This document shows, piece after piece, positions 52,517 through 61,336 of a stretch of DNA of 64,000 bases. Every line of letters starts with the position of its first letter. Within the stretch, counting starts at the first letter, position 1. The DNA comes from Lachnospiraceae bacterium. GTDB taxonomy: Bacteria > Bacillota > Clostridia > Lachnospirales > Lachnospiraceae. The notes beneath the pieces are model-generated. The model had not been told where the DNA came from and did no database searches. It was given only the letters and a program-made list of their open reading frames with translations. The stretch spans positions 124,001 to 188,000 of the forward strand of contig JAPJQL010000001.1 of NCBI GenBank assembly GCA_030825115.1, read 5' to 3'. Position numbers and translations under genes: made by a program.

Positions 52517-53449
52517 CTACCTGGCAAATAACAGGGTGGAGAGATACCTGTCTCCCGTATCAGGAAGCAGGACGACAATATTTTTTCCGGCATACTCCGG
52601 TCTCTTTGCAAGTTGTGCCGCCGCCCACACAGCCGCGCCGGAAGAGATTCCCACCAAAATGCCTTCTGTCTCTGCAATCTCCCGGCCGGTCTGGTATGCG
52701 TCTTCGTCCTTCACCGTCATGATCTCATCATAAACCGTATCGTCCAGTAGTTCCGGCTTGAATCCTGCGCCGATGCCCTGCAGGCCGTGGGGGCCTTTTT
52801 CCCCCCTGGACAAAAACGGGGAGCCCGCCGGTTCTACCGCTATGATCCTGATGTCCGGCTTCCTGCTCTTTAAGTAAGTTCCCACGCCTGTTATCGTTCC
52901 ACCTGTGCCGATGCCTGCCACAAATGCATCCACGTCCCCTTCCATGTCCTCCCAGATCTCCGGTCCGGTCGTCTTGATATGAGCTATGGCGTTGGCCGGA
53001 TTCTCAAACTGTCCAAGCACCATAGAACCGGGAATTTCCTGCTCCAGTTCCCTGGCTTTTTCAATCGCTCCCGTCATTCCCTTAGCGCCTTCCGTCAGCA
53101 CGATCTCTGCCCCATAGGCTTTTAGCAGCTGCCTGCGCTCCACACTCATGGTTTCCGGCATGGTGAGGATTGCACGGTACCCTTTCATCGCTGCGATGCT
53201 GGCAATACCGATCCCTGTGTTCCCCGAGGTCGGTTCTATGATCGTAGCTCCCGGTTTCAGCCTCCCCTCGGCCTCTGCGCTTTCAATCATGGACAGGGCT
53301 GCACGGTCTTTGACACTTCCGGCAGGATTAAAATATTCCACCTTGGCAATCACATGAGCATTCAGGCCATGCCCTTTTTCATAATTGCACAGTTCCAGTA
53401 AAGGGGTGTGGCCGATCAGTTCCATTGCACTCTTTTTTACCTGCTTCAT
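52517..53449 (-). CDS. cysK: Cysteine synthase (O-acetylserine sulfhydrylase)
   Basis: A 310-residue PLP enzyme. The PLP Lys is in NPAGSVKDRAAL, the phosphate loop is GIGTGGTITG and the substrate loop EPTSGNTGIG. It makes cysteine from O-acetylserine and sulfide. AAGGAGG precedes the ATG and a consensus promoter lies upstream. The C-terminus ends at DTGDRYLS plus a few residues, as expected. Confidence 0.96.
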   Translation of the reverse strand: MKQVKKSAMELIGHTPLLELCNYEKGHGLNAHVIAKVEYFNPAGSVKDRAALSMIESAEAEGRLKPGATIIEPTSGNTGIGIASIAAMKGYRAILTMPETMSVERRQLLKAYGAEIVLTEGAKGMTGAIEKARELEQEIPGSMVLGQFENPANAIAHIKTTGPEIWEDMEGDVDAFVAGIGTGGTITGVGTYLKSRKPDIRIIAVEPAGSPFLSRGEKGPHGLQGIGAGFKPELLDDTVYDEIMTVKDEDAYQTGREIAETEGILVGISSGAAVWAAAQLAKRPEYAGKNIVVLLPDTGDRYLSTLLFAR

Positions 53450-53501
53450 GATGTGTCCTCCTTTTAATTCCCAGTATTATTGTATGAATTAAGTTTTAAG
53501 A

Positions 53502-53530
53502 ATTATATATCTGATATCCCTCTTTGTCAA
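53502..53530 (-). promoter_or_regulatory. promoter of cysK
   Basis: Minus-strand TTGACA (53525-53530) and TATAAT (53502-53507) have an exact 17-base spacer. The leader of about 45 bases leaves no room for a T-box or S-box. Confidence 0.8.
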
Positions 53531-53548
53531 ACACTTTTTTATTTCCCG

Positions 53549-54568
53549 TCAACGGTTCTTCAAAAACTCTGCCAGCATTTGCAGTTCATCCAAATCAATG
53601 CAGGTTGGCATATCCTTCCCCGATACGTGCTCCATACACTCGTCAAGGTCCATCCACATCACGCTCTCCACTTCCCGGGCAGAAAGGCTCAAAGCCGTCT
53701 CCTCCACCGGCCTGTCACAGACATAGACCCGGCTAATCTCATGATTGCGAAACATCCTGCCGTAAAATTCCGCTTCAAACATTCCGTGGTGGGTTCCCAC
53801 AAGATGCAGGCTGCCTGCATCTGCCCCGATGCCCAGTTCTTCCTGCAGTTCCCTCAAAGCCGTCTCCAGATACCCGTCTCCCGCCGCAACATGCCCCGCA
53901 GCGGAGATGTCATAACACCCGGGATAAGAGTCTTTGCAGGCGCTGCGTTTCTGGAGCAGGACATCATGGCCACCGCGGCCGTTCTCCCGGACAATCCAGA
54001 CATGGGACGCCGCATGAGGGCTTCCGTCCCGGTGCGCCACACCGCGCTCCCGCACCACCCCGGTCTTTTCCCCTTCTGCGGTGAGCACATCGAACAGTTC
54101 CATCGGCCTTCCGTCCAGCGCGGCAGCTACCAGGGTATCCTTTCCGTCGTACACCAGCTTTAAGGAAAAGAACTGTTCTGTCTCATCCAGCAGGCGGAAA
54201 AATATCTTGTCCCCCTCCCAGATGTTCAGCTTTAAGACCTCTTCCTTATCCACCCACTCCAGCTCCCCCTCATTGCAGGGGATTGGTTCTCCGGTAAAGC
54301 CATCAGCGGTGAACAACGACATGTATTCCGTCACTCCCGTGCCGGAGATGAAGGTTACGATCCCTCTGTAGCGGTACGAGGTCAGGGTGTATCCTGTCTC
54401 TTCCCACACCTCCCGCAAAAGGCACTCTTCCGGGCTTTCATCCGGCTCAAAATGACCGCCCACTCCGATCCACTTGTCCTTGTTCACATCATTTTTCTTC
54501 ACCGTGCGGTGAAGCATGAGATATTTTCCATCCTGTTCGATATAACATAAAGTACTTAATTTTTCCAT
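53549..54568 (-). CDS. double Nudix hydrolase fusion (MutT-like plus YfcD/IDI-like)
   Basis: A 339-residue protein with two complete Nudix boxes: residues 38-60 (GHFEPDESPEECLLREVWEETG) without gaps, and residues 225-247 (GHVAAGDG...REL-QEELG). The first half resembles 8-oxo-dGTP-type MutT proteins; the second resembles YfcD/isopentenyl-diphosphate isomerase-like Nudix domains. Single-domain relatives are usually separate genes. ATG 54568 follows GGAGGCGCAAGG; the longer frame starts with GTG. Substrates are not known. Confidence 0.85.
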   Translation of the reverse strand: MEKLSTLCYIEQDGKYLMLHRTVKKNDVNKDKWIGVGGHFEPDESPEECLLREVWEETGYTLTSYRYRGIVTFISGTGVTEYMSLFTADGFTGEPIPCNEGELEWVDKEEVLKLNIWEGDKIFFRLLDETEQFFSLKLVYDGKDTLVAAALDGRPMELFDVLTAEGEKTGVVRERGVAHRDGSPHAASHVWIVRENGRGGHDVLLQKRSACKDSYPGCYDISAAGHVAAGDGYLETALRELQEELGIGADAGSLHLVGTHHGMFEAEFYGRMFRNHEISRVYVCDRPVEETALSLSAREVESVMWMDLDECMEHVSGKDMPTCIDLDELQMLAEFLKNR

Positions 54569-54604
54569 CCTGCCTTGCGCCTCCACAATATTTTTCTGAA
54601 AGTC

Positions 54605-54633
54605 TTGTGTTTCTCATACCATAACGATATAAT
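54605..54633 (+). promoter_or_regulatory. promoter of the 63-residue protein gene
   Basis: TTGTGT (54605-54610) and TATAAT (54628-54633) have a 17-base spacer. Confidence 0.6.
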
Positions 54634-54684
54634 CAACTTAACACATATCACCATTTTAATCAATAAAAGGAGCCAAACGCTGAC

Positions 54685-54876
54685 ATGAATTTTAAAGAAC
54701 GTTATCTTGCCGGAGAGATTGAATTTGAAGAAATCGACCGCTATATCTCCACATGGAATCATAGCCAGACCACAGATACCCTCGCCCAGTTTCTGGGGCT
54801 GAATGCCGAGGAAGAGGATGTATGGATCGATGAGAGCGATGATGCATTGAAGGAAATGCTGGACAGGCAGCGGTAA
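54685..54876 (+). CDS. small acidic hypothetical protein (63 residues)
   Basis: I do not recognise a named family. The protein is soluble, strongly acidic and mostly helical, with EIEFEEIDRYISTWNHS and a C-terminal EEEDVWIDESDDALKEML. It has its own promoter, an AAGGAG site 13 bases before the ATG and a perfect terminator hairpin overlapping its stop. It is therefore a monocistronic, probably well-expressed gene. Confidence 0.75.
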   Translation: MNFKERYLAGEIEFEEIDRYISTWNHSQTTDTLAQFLGLNAEEEDVWIDESDDALKEMLDRQR

Positions 54877-54886
54877 CCGCTGCCTG
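54864..54886 (+). terminator. terminator of the 63-residue protein gene
   Basis: A perfect palindrome with arms CAGGCAGCGGT and ACCGCTGCCTG contains the TAA stop and is followed by CTTTCCT. Confidence 0.65.
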
Positions 54887-54924
54887 CTTTCCTCATATCC
54901 TATCCTGCGCCCCATCCGGCAAAT

Positions 54925-55731
54925 TTACCGAAACCCGTACAGATCGGCGGCATTGTTCCAGAACACATCCTCGTGGTGTTTCTCCGGCGTTATCCGAAAG
55001 ATGAATTCCATATATTCTTCCAGATTCACAAGCGGCCAGTCTGTGCCGAACATGACCTTTTCATAGTCGAGATACGACAGCCATGTTTTTAATAATTCCA
55101 CATAGCCTTTTTTCTCACAGAGCAGTTCAGATACATTGACTTTTCCCTCCAAAAGCCCGGATAAGTCTGCCCACACATTCGGATTTTTTCCCAATACCGC
55201 CGCGGCATCTGCCAGCCAGGGATTGCCAAAATGACACATGACAAAACGTACATCAGGATGAAGCACCGCCGCTTCGTCCAATGTCAGCGGATGGGCATAT
55301 TTGAGTAAAGCTCCCGTCCCTGCCGTCTCCCCCATATGGACCGCAACCGTCTTGTGATAAAAAGCGGCAAGTTCATACACCGGTTCGTAAACCTGATCGG
55401 TCACATAAGTGGGATTGTAACCGGGATACAATTTGATTCCTGCACACTGTTCCTGCTTGAGATGGTACTCAATCTGATCCAGGGACTCCCGGACCAGATG
55501 CGTCCGCAGATAAGAACCGTCCAGGCCGATGCAGTAACGGAGCCATGCCGGATACTGATGCCGTTTTGGCTCTAAGCCGCGGTTTCCCATCACCACTCCC
55601 CCGGCAATCCCCAGGCGGTCATATTCCGATTGCAGATGTTCCAGGCTGTTGGTATGACCTGCCGCTTCGGCAATCTGGTCAAAATAAGGGTCGTCCTGCA
55701 CGAAATGCAGATGTGCGTCTATTATTTTCAT
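54925..55731 (-). CDS. Amidohydrolase-family metal-dependent hydrolase (Amidohydro_2)
   Basis: A 268-residue TIM-barrel protein. DAHLHF near the N-terminus gives the HxH metal site, VAVHMGET and VMCHFGNPWL give further His ligands and MFGTDWPL gives the catalytic Asp. Relatives hydrolyse or decarboxylate small cyclic compounds; the substrate is unknown. ATG 55731 follows AAAGGA. It lies 17 bases downstream of the subtilisin-like protease gene and is probably co-transcribed. Confidence 0.85.
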   Translation of the reverse strand: MKIIDAHLHFVQDDPYFDQIAEAAGHTNSLEHLQSEYDRLGIAGGVVMGNRGLEPKRHQYPAWLRYCIGLDGSYLRTHLVRESLDQIEYHLKQEQCAGIKLYPGYNPTYVTDQVYEPVYELAAFYHKTVAVHMGETAGTGALLKYAHPLTLDEAAVLHPDVRFVMCHFGNPWLADAAAVLGKNPNVWADLSGLLEGKVNVSELLCEKKGYVELLKTWLSYLDYEKVMFGTDWPLVNLEEYMEFIFRITPEKHHEDVFWNNAADLYGFR

Positions 55732-55748
55732 CGTCTTTATGTCCTTTC

Positions 55749-57455
55749 TCAAGTATAAGGCAGACTGTCCCGCAGACACAGCGTCCCATACCCCACCATC
55801 GGATTCGGGTACTCCGCAAACCCCGGAAGCTGTCTCGCTCCCCGTCTCAGGTAAGCCTTCGCCTTCTCCCCGTACAAAAACGGATCATTTCCATTCACGA
55901 TCCCCCACTGCATCAAAAGCGCTGCGCTTCCCGTCACAACCGGCGCTGCAAAGGAAGTTCCGCTCACCTCCTCATATCCGCCCCCGCTGCGCGGAGCCAT
56001 CAAACCAACGCCCGGAGCCACAAGATCCGGCTTCACCTGATTCGTCATCCGCGTAAAACCCCGGCCCGAAAAATCTGCATAGGACTGATAGTCGCTGTTA
56101 TATGCCCCCACCGTTATCACCTTTGCCGCCGTAGACGGTATCGTCAGAGTCGTGTCAGGAGTCGGCATCAGGAAATGGGTTGATGTGTTTAAAATACCGG
56201 CAGACGGCAGCCAGAAATCATAATTTCCGGTCACGATCCGGTCCGGTTCCAGAAAAAATGACCAGATCCCGCTCTCGATGTAGTTCGCTGACGGAATCAT
56301 ATCAAAATAGATCTCCTGCGCCTGGCTGTAAGGATTCGGTTTGCCATAATATACAAGGATCTGCATATCCCGGTACCGGAACCGCTGCGGGCCAAGCTGG
56401 CTCTGGAGCGGACCGAGCATCTGGCCGGACGGCGTTTGCAGGCGGATGGAAAATTCATCTACATAGGATTTCCACAGCTGCACGCTAAGCCCGGTCTCAT
56501 AAGGCGCCACCGACAGCTCTATTTGTTCCTGTGCCCCCATCCGAAGACGCCCCGAAGTATGTCCCGCTGCAGCTCCCTCATTTCCGCTCCCCACCACGAT
56601 CGTCGTTCTTCCGTAGTTCCCGATATCATCCAAAAATGTCTCCAACAGGCTGGTTCCATCATGGGAGCCGTATGTATTCCCAAAACTGATATTTACCGCA
56701 AGAGGCTTCCCCAGCTCTACCGCCCTCGTCACTGCAAAATTGACCGCCCGCATCAGCTCGGTCGTCCGGGGAAACCCGCCTGCCCGCGCCGTCCCCAGCT
56801 TCACGACCAGAAGCTCTGCTTCATATGCGATCCCCCGGTAAGCCCCGCTGCTCCCCCTCCCATTTCCGGCGGCAACCCCTGCCACGGCAGTCCCATGGCC
56901 GCCGGAGTCAAACGAAGGCACCAGCTCCCTTGCTCCCGCCCTGTTTCCCGTCTCAAGAGCCGCATTGATCTCTTCTCGTGTATATACCCGGTCTGATGTC
57001 TGGTCCCACAGCGCCGCAATCCTTGTCGTCCCGTCGGAATTCCGAAAATCATCGAGATAATAATCAATCCCGGAATCGAGAACGGCAACAAGAATCCCCC
57101 GGCCGGTCAGGTCATACGGCTGCTCCTGCAGCGGATTGATACAAGAGGCCGCCTTTGCCCGTGCTATGGCAAAAAACAACCTCTTTGGTTTTTCAATATA
57201 TTCAATCTGGGGAAATGCGCTGACCGTACCGATCAGCCCCTCCGGCACGGTCAGGATCGCATACTCATTCCGCATTTCATCCACCCGGACTCCCAGTTCC
57301 CGAATGGCATCCAGGCTGCCAGAATATTTCACGATCAGTTCCCAGGTCTGCTCATCGGGATGATATCCCGTCTCCAGTTCCCGGGACCTCGCCCGCTCCG
57401 CAGGCGTCACATCCAGGGCCAGGTTCAGCAGGTTTTCCAGTTTTTGATTCTGCAT
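55749..57455 (-). CDS. Subtilisin-like S8 peptidase (Csp-like), no signal peptide
   Basis: A 568-residue S8 peptidase with a full triad: Asp127 in AVLDSGID, His187 in GGHGTAVAG and Ser501 in GTSFAAPVV. The oxyanion Asn lies in GSGNEG near residue 292. A 100-residue N-terminal region resembles a prodomain. A large insert between the His and Ser blocks is as in clostridial Csp germination proteases. No signal peptide is visible, so it may act in the cytoplasm or in the forming spore. The spore-protease role is inference from the architecture. Confidence 0.87.
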   Translation of the reverse strand: MQNQKLENLLNLALDVTPAERARSRELETGYHPDEQTWELIVKYSGSLDAIRELGVRVDEMRNEYAILTVPEGLIGTVSAFPQIEYIEKPKRLFFAIARAKAASCINPLQEQPYDLTGRGILVAVLDSGIDYYLDDFRNSDGTTRIAALWDQTSDRVYTREEINAALETGNRAGARELVPSFDSGGHGTAVAGVAAGNGRGSSGAYRGIAYEAELLVVKLGTARAGGFPRTTELMRAVNFAVTRAVELGKPLAVNISFGNTYGSHDGTSLLETFLDDIGNYGRTTIVVGSGNEGAAAGHTSGRLRMGAQEQIELSVAPYETGLSVQLWKSYVDEFSIRLQTPSGQMLGPLQSQLGPQRFRYRDMQILVYYGKPNPYSQAQEIYFDMIPSANYIESGIWSFFLEPDRIVTGNYDFWLPSAGILNTSTHFLMPTPDTTLTIPSTAAKVITVGAYNSDYQSYADFSGRGFTRMTNQVKPDLVAPGVGLMAPRSGGGYEEVSGTSFAAPVVTGSAALLMQWGIVNGNDPFLYGEKAKAYLRRGARQLPGFAEYPNPMVGYGTLCLRDSLPYT

Positions 57456-57516
57456 AAAGGCATCTTCTTTCCAAAAGCACTTACCCTATCTTATCCAGGA
57501 ATAGAAGCGCCTATTC

Positions 57517-59022
57517 TCACAGATTACAATTAATTTTGTACAATTTTCCGTACTTTTCCTTCAGGTAATCGAGATAATATGCGGGATTAAAATCTTCCCC
57601 CGTCATATCCATCAAAAGCTGCCTGCTGGTCTTGATCTTTCCAAAGCGGTGAATGTGCTCCCTCAGATACTCCCGGATCGTCCCGATATCTCCATCCCGC
57701 AGCAAACCTTCAAAATCCATCTTCTGTCTCATATGGGCAAGCATCTGCGCGCCAAAAGCGCTCCCCAGCGCATAGGACGGAAAATATCCGAAGGACCCCT
57801 GGGACCAGTGGATATCCTGAAGAACGCCCTCCGACACATCTTTGGGGCGGACTCCCAGATACTCCTCATACTTGTCTGCCCAGAGCTCCGGGAGTTTCTT
57901 CACGTCCAGGTCCTCTTCTATCAGCATTTTTTCCAGCTCATACCGCACCAGCACATGAAGGCTGTAGGACAATTCATCTGCCTCCGTCCTGATCAGACCC
58001 GGCTGCACCTTGTTGACTGCCTCCACAAACTGCTCCATGCTCACATGCCCAAGCTGCTCCGGGAAAATCTCCTGCACCTTTGGATACAGCGGAACCCAGA
58101 ACGCCGCATTCCGCCCGATGATATTTTCAAAAAAACGGGACTGGGATTCATGCATTCCCATCGATGCCCCCTGACCGACAAAAGTCTGGGTCAGCGCATC
58201 GTCCACGCCCAGTTCGTAGATTCCGTGCCCCGCCTCGTGGATCACAGAAAACAGGGAACTGTCCACGGCATCCCCATAGTGGGTGGTGATCCTCACATCA
58301 TGGTTGTGCAAATTCGTCGTGAAGGGATGGGCGCTGACTGCCAATACCCCTTTGTCAAAATCAAAACCCACATATTCTGCCAGGTATTCTGCAAGCTCCC
58401 GCTGCTTTCCTTCCGGATAATCCCCAGTCAGGAAACCGTCGTTAATCTCCACTCCGCTGTCCATAACCTTCTGAAGAAACGGGACCAGCTCCTCCTTCAG
58501 TTCATGAAAGAACTCATCCAGCTTCTCCATGTTAAACCCCTTTTCATAGGAATCCAGCATGACGTCATAAAGCTTCTGCCCATCCTTTGCCCGATAAGAG
58601 GCAAACCGTTTCTGGAAGCCGATGATTTTCTCAAGCGTTGGGGCAAACGCGTCAAAGTCCTTTTCTTTTCTCGCCTTCGCCCATATCCCCGTGGAAGAAG
58701 ACACCAGTTCCTTAAACTCCCGGTATTCTTCCGGCGGAATACAGGAAAGCTCCTCCATCTCCTCCTTTGCCTCCCGCACGACAGCACGTTCGGCATCTGA
58801 AAGTCCCTCTTCCTTCTCACACTGCAAAATCAGGGATTTTACCTTCTCATCCGTCATCAGCTCCTGATATGCAGCCGAGACAGCGCCCTGCATCTTTGCT
58901 GTATAGGGAGCCGCTCCTTTGGGCGCAAGGGTTTCATTGTCCCATTCAAACAGCACAAGCGCAGTCTGATATGCCATCGCCCGCTCCAGATATGGCTGCA
59001 ATTCCTTATAGGCTTTCTTCAT
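57517..59022 (-). CDS. M32 (Taq-type) metallocarboxypeptidase
   Basis: A 501-residue helical carboxypeptidase with HEAGH at residues 262-266, the M32 blocks HPFTTNLHNHDVRITTHY and GMHESQSRFFENIIG, and the C-terminal YFPSYALGS. It removes C-terminal residues from peptides using a divalent metal. ATG 59022 is preferred because AGGAGATGG lies before it; in-frame ATGs at 59085, 59049 and 59031 are possible. Confidence 0.93.
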   Translation of the reverse strand: MKKAYKELQPYLERAMAYQTALVLFEWDNETLAPKGAAPYTAKMQGAVSAAYQELMTDEKVKSLILQCEKEEGLSDAERAVVREAKEEMEELSCIPPEEYREFKELVSSSTGIWAKARKEKDFDAFAPTLEKIIGFQKRFASYRAKDGQKLYDVMLDSYEKGFNMEKLDEFFHELKEELVPFLQKVMDSGVEINDGFLTGDYPEGKQRELAEYLAEYVGFDFDKGVLAVSAHPFTTNLHNHDVRITTHYGDAVDSSLFSVIHEAGHGIYELGVDDALTQTFVGQGASMGMHESQSRFFENIIGRNAAFWVPLYPKVQEIFPEQLGHVSMEQFVEAVNKVQPGLIRTEADELSYSLHVLVRYELEKMLIEEDLDVKKLPELWADKYEEYLGVRPKDVSEGVLQDIHWSQGSFGYFPSYALGSAFGAQMLAHMRQKMDFEGLLRDGDIGTIREYLREHIHRFGKIKTSRQLLMDMTGEDFNPAYYLDYLKEKYGKLYKINCNL

Positions 59023-59092
59023 GATCTCCATCTCCTGTTCTGTTGTCATTCCTTCTAAAGTGTTTCCCGCCGGACTGTTCTTCATGCAGAAT

Positions 59093-60478
59093 TTACTGTT
59101 TCATCTTTTCTTTTTCCTGTTCCAGGATTGCCTGCGATTCTTCTCTGGAGGTATCCAGCACCTGGATCATGATCTCCTCCGGCAAAGTCGGAGAATAATA
59201 AAATCCCTGCTGCAGTTCACAGCCAAACCGGTTCAACGCATCCAGCTGTTTTTGTGTCTCCACGCCTTCTGCAATCAGGTTCAGGCCCACATTCTGTGCA
59301 ATCTGGACCAGACCCCCAATGATCGGTTCCGCCTGAGGCGTCGTCTCCAGCTGCCAGGTAAAGAAACGGTCAAACTTCAGGGTATCTACCGGAAGCTCAA
59401 AAATCTGGCTGAGCCCGGAATAGCCCGACCCAAAATGATTCAAGATCAGTTCCACGCCAAGTTCGGACAACGCCTGCATCAGTTCCGTGATCCTGACATA
59501 AGCGGTAGACATCGCATATTCGTCAATCTCGATCGCAAGCTTTCCGGCCGGGATCTGATAGCGCCCGATCACCCTCACTACCTCATCCAGAAAATCCTCC
59601 TGAAGGAGCAGTACCGGTGAGATCGGAAGCGCGATCGAATCAAACTCCTTGCCCGCCGCGACCAGCTTTGCAATGACTGCGCCAACCTGATCAAGGGCAT
59701 AGTATTCCACCGCACGGATCTGCCCGGAGTCTTCCGCGATCGGGATAAACTCCCCTGCACCTATCATGCCGACATCTTTGATAAAAATACGCATATAAAA
59801 CTCTGCCCTGGAAAACCGTTCTGATCTTGTGTTGTAAGTCGGACGGTAGCGCACCTCAATCTCATTTTTTTCGAGCGCAGTCCGAAGATAACGGGTGATC
59901 GCCTGGCGGCGCAGGTTTTCATTGTGAAGTTTGGAATCGTACATCACATATTGGTTTGATCCCTGTTCTGCCACCTTAAATACCGCCATGTCGAGGCATT
60001 TCAGCATCTCATCGGCATTTTGGGGATACCCGGGATAGGAGCAGAGACCGATCTGGACAGAACACAGACAGTCCGTATCCCCCACCGTCCAGCCATGCTC
60101 AAAGCGTTCCCCGATCTGCTCCGCAAGGCGTGATGCCTGCCCCTGCGTATACCCTTTCAGGACAACGATAAATTCCACGCCCACATAGCGGTAGATCTCG
60201 CATCCGGTCTCGCCTTTCAGAAATGACAGGATATGTCCTAACAGCTCTTCACAGTAGTCGTAGCCAAACAACTCGTTCAGACGCTTAAAATTCTCGATAT
60301 ACAGCTTCATTACCACGCCGCTGTCCTGCTCCCTGAACAGTTCCTCCAGGCGTGCATAGCACTTGCGGCTGTCGCGCTCTTCTGCCTGCTCCATATGATT
60401 ATCCACGCTTGATGCAGCCTCGCCCATGCTCTGCCCGTTGTTTTCCGTACTCATCTCTTTTTTTCTGAATAATCCCAT
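59093..60478 (-). CDS. degenerate GGDEF-EAL domain protein
   Basis: A 461-residue cytoplasmic protein. A GGDEF-like domain spans about residues 45-185, but the signature is VGVEF (99-103). The EAL domain (about 195-445) has AEF for EAL, NHFGSGYS for DDFGTGYS and lacks the ELTE/Asn metal ligands, while AEGVET is kept. Both catalytic sites look dead. It may bind c-di-GMP or act through protein contacts. ATG 60478 follows GGAGGG. It lies upstream of the M32 gene on the same strand. Confidence 0.87.
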   Translation of the reverse strand: MGLFRKKEMSTENNGQSMGEAASSVDNHMEQAEERDSRKCYARLEELFREQDSGVVMKLYIENFKRLNELFGYDYCEELLGHILSFLKGETGCEIYRYVGVEFIVVLKGYTQGQASRLAEQIGERFEHGWTVGDTDCLCSVQIGLCSYPGYPQNADEMLKCLDMAVFKVAEQGSNQYVMYDSKLHNENLRRQAITRYLRTALEKNEIEVRYRPTYNTRSERFSRAEFYMRIFIKDVGMIGAGEFIPIAEDSGQIRAVEYYALDQVGAVIAKLVAAGKEFDSIALPISPVLLLQEDFLDEVVRVIGRYQIPAGKLAIEIDEYAMSTAYVRITELMQALSELGVELILNHFGSGYSGLSQIFELPVDTLKFDRFFTWQLETTPQAEPIIGGLVQIAQNVGLNLIAEGVETQKQLDALNRFGCELQQGFYYSPTLPEEIMIQVLDTSREESQAILEQEKEKMKQ

Positions 60479-60559
60479 GTCTTCCCTCCACATCTCACCC
60501 TTGTGCACTTCCCTCAGCCAGGGTGCAGGGCATTTGCTTCCCCTATAAGTTCTCTCCCA

Positions 60560-60588
60560 ATTATACATCATTTCACATCATCGTGCAA
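60560..60588 (-). promoter_or_regulatory. promoter of the GGDEF-EAL gene
   Basis: Minus-strand TTGCAC (60583-60588) and TATAAT (60560-60565) have a 17-base spacer. Confidence 0.65.
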
Positions 60589-60614
60589 ATCATGCTGACA
60601 GATAAATCTTCATC

Positions 60615-60643
60615 TTGCATCTTGGCTGAATTCGATGTATACT
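60615..60643 (+). promoter_or_regulatory. promoter of the Nudix gene
   Basis: TTGCAT (60615-60620) and TATACT (60638-60643) have a 17-base spacer. It is divergent from the GGDEF-EAL promoter 27 bases away. Confidence 0.7.
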
Positions 60644-60701
60644 AAAACCAGTCTGAAATGACACACCATGACGGGAGACCGTTCAATCAGGAGGGATTGC
60701 A

Positions 60702-61154
60702 ATGATTGAAGCAACGAGCTGTGGGGGTGTGGTTATTTTTCGCGGTAAGATCCTGGTACTCTATAAGAATTACAAAAACAAGTATGAGGGCTGGGTGCTG
60801 CCAAAAGGAACTGTAGAAGCAGGAGAGGAATATAAGGAGACGGCGCTCCGGGAAGTCAAGGAAGAGACCGGAGTCAGTGCCTCCATCATCAAATATATCG
60901 GGAAAAGCTCCTATTCTTTCAATACGCCGCAGGATATGGTGGAGAAAGAGGTGCACTGGTATCTGATGATGGCTGACAGCTATTACAGCAAACCACAACG
61001 GGAAGAGCATTTTGTCGATTCCGGGTATTATAAGTTTTATGAGGCTTATCATCTGCTGAAGTTTTCGAATGAAAAGCAGATTCTCGAGAAGGCTTATAAT
61101 GAATATCTGGATTTGAAAAAGGCTAACCTCTGGGGCAACAAAAAGTATTTTTAA
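60702..61154 (+). CDS. Nudix hydrolase
   Basis: A 150-residue single-domain Nudix protein. The box runs from GTVEAGEEYKETALREVKEE to TG (residues 36-57). The N-terminal SCGGVVIF and LPKGTVEAGE resemble the Ap4A hydrolase/MutT-like group, but the substrate is open. AGGAGGG lies nine bases before the ATG, and a clear terminator follows. Confidence 0.92.
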   Translation: MIEATSCGGVVIFRGKILVLYKNYKNKYEGWVLPKGTVEAGEEYKETALREVKEETGVSASIIKYIGKSSYSFNTPQDMVEKEVHWYLMMADSYYSKPQREEHFVDSGYYKFYEAYHLLKFSNEKQILEKAYNEYLDLKKANLWGNKKYF

Positions 61155-61190
61155 GCTATGATTATGGAAAAACCGTGGATATGAAGAGGT

Positions 61191-61219
61191 AAAAGGGACT
61201 GAGCAATCAGTCCTTTTTA
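61191..61219 (+). terminator. terminator of the Nudix gene
   Basis: GGACTGA pairs with TCAGTCC across GCAA and is followed by TTTTT. Confidence 0.85.
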
Positions 61220-61250
61220 TGATGCATGAAAAGATTGGAATCTGATAAAA

Positions 61251-61314
61251 GAAAACACCTCCTTGTGATATGATTGAATTTGCGAAAACAATCACAGCAA
61301 AGAAAGGTGCTTTC
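61251..61314. repeat. long imperfect palindrome between convergent genes
   Basis: GAAA-CACCT (61251-61260) pairs with AGGTG-TTTC (61305-61314), and inside it TGTGAT-TG (61264-61276, three-base bulge) pairs with CAATCACA (61289-61296). It could be the terminator of the permease gene or the end of an old small mobile element. Confidence 0.45.
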
Positions 61315-61336
61315 AATATATAACCTTATACGAACT

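Noticed and set aside
53450..53530. S-box or T-box upstream of cysK
   Set aside because: The leader is about 45 bases and has no terminator hairpin.
57649..58800. 383-codon plus-strand frame
   Set aside because: Antisense to the M32 carboxypeptidase, which has clear motifs and a clear frame.
60687..61316. 209-codon minus-strand frame with a hydrophobic N-terminus
   Set aside because: Mostly antisense to the Nudix gene and its terminator. An AAGGAGGTG-like sequence near its start belongs to the palindrome. Considered as a transposase remnant, but no motif supports it.
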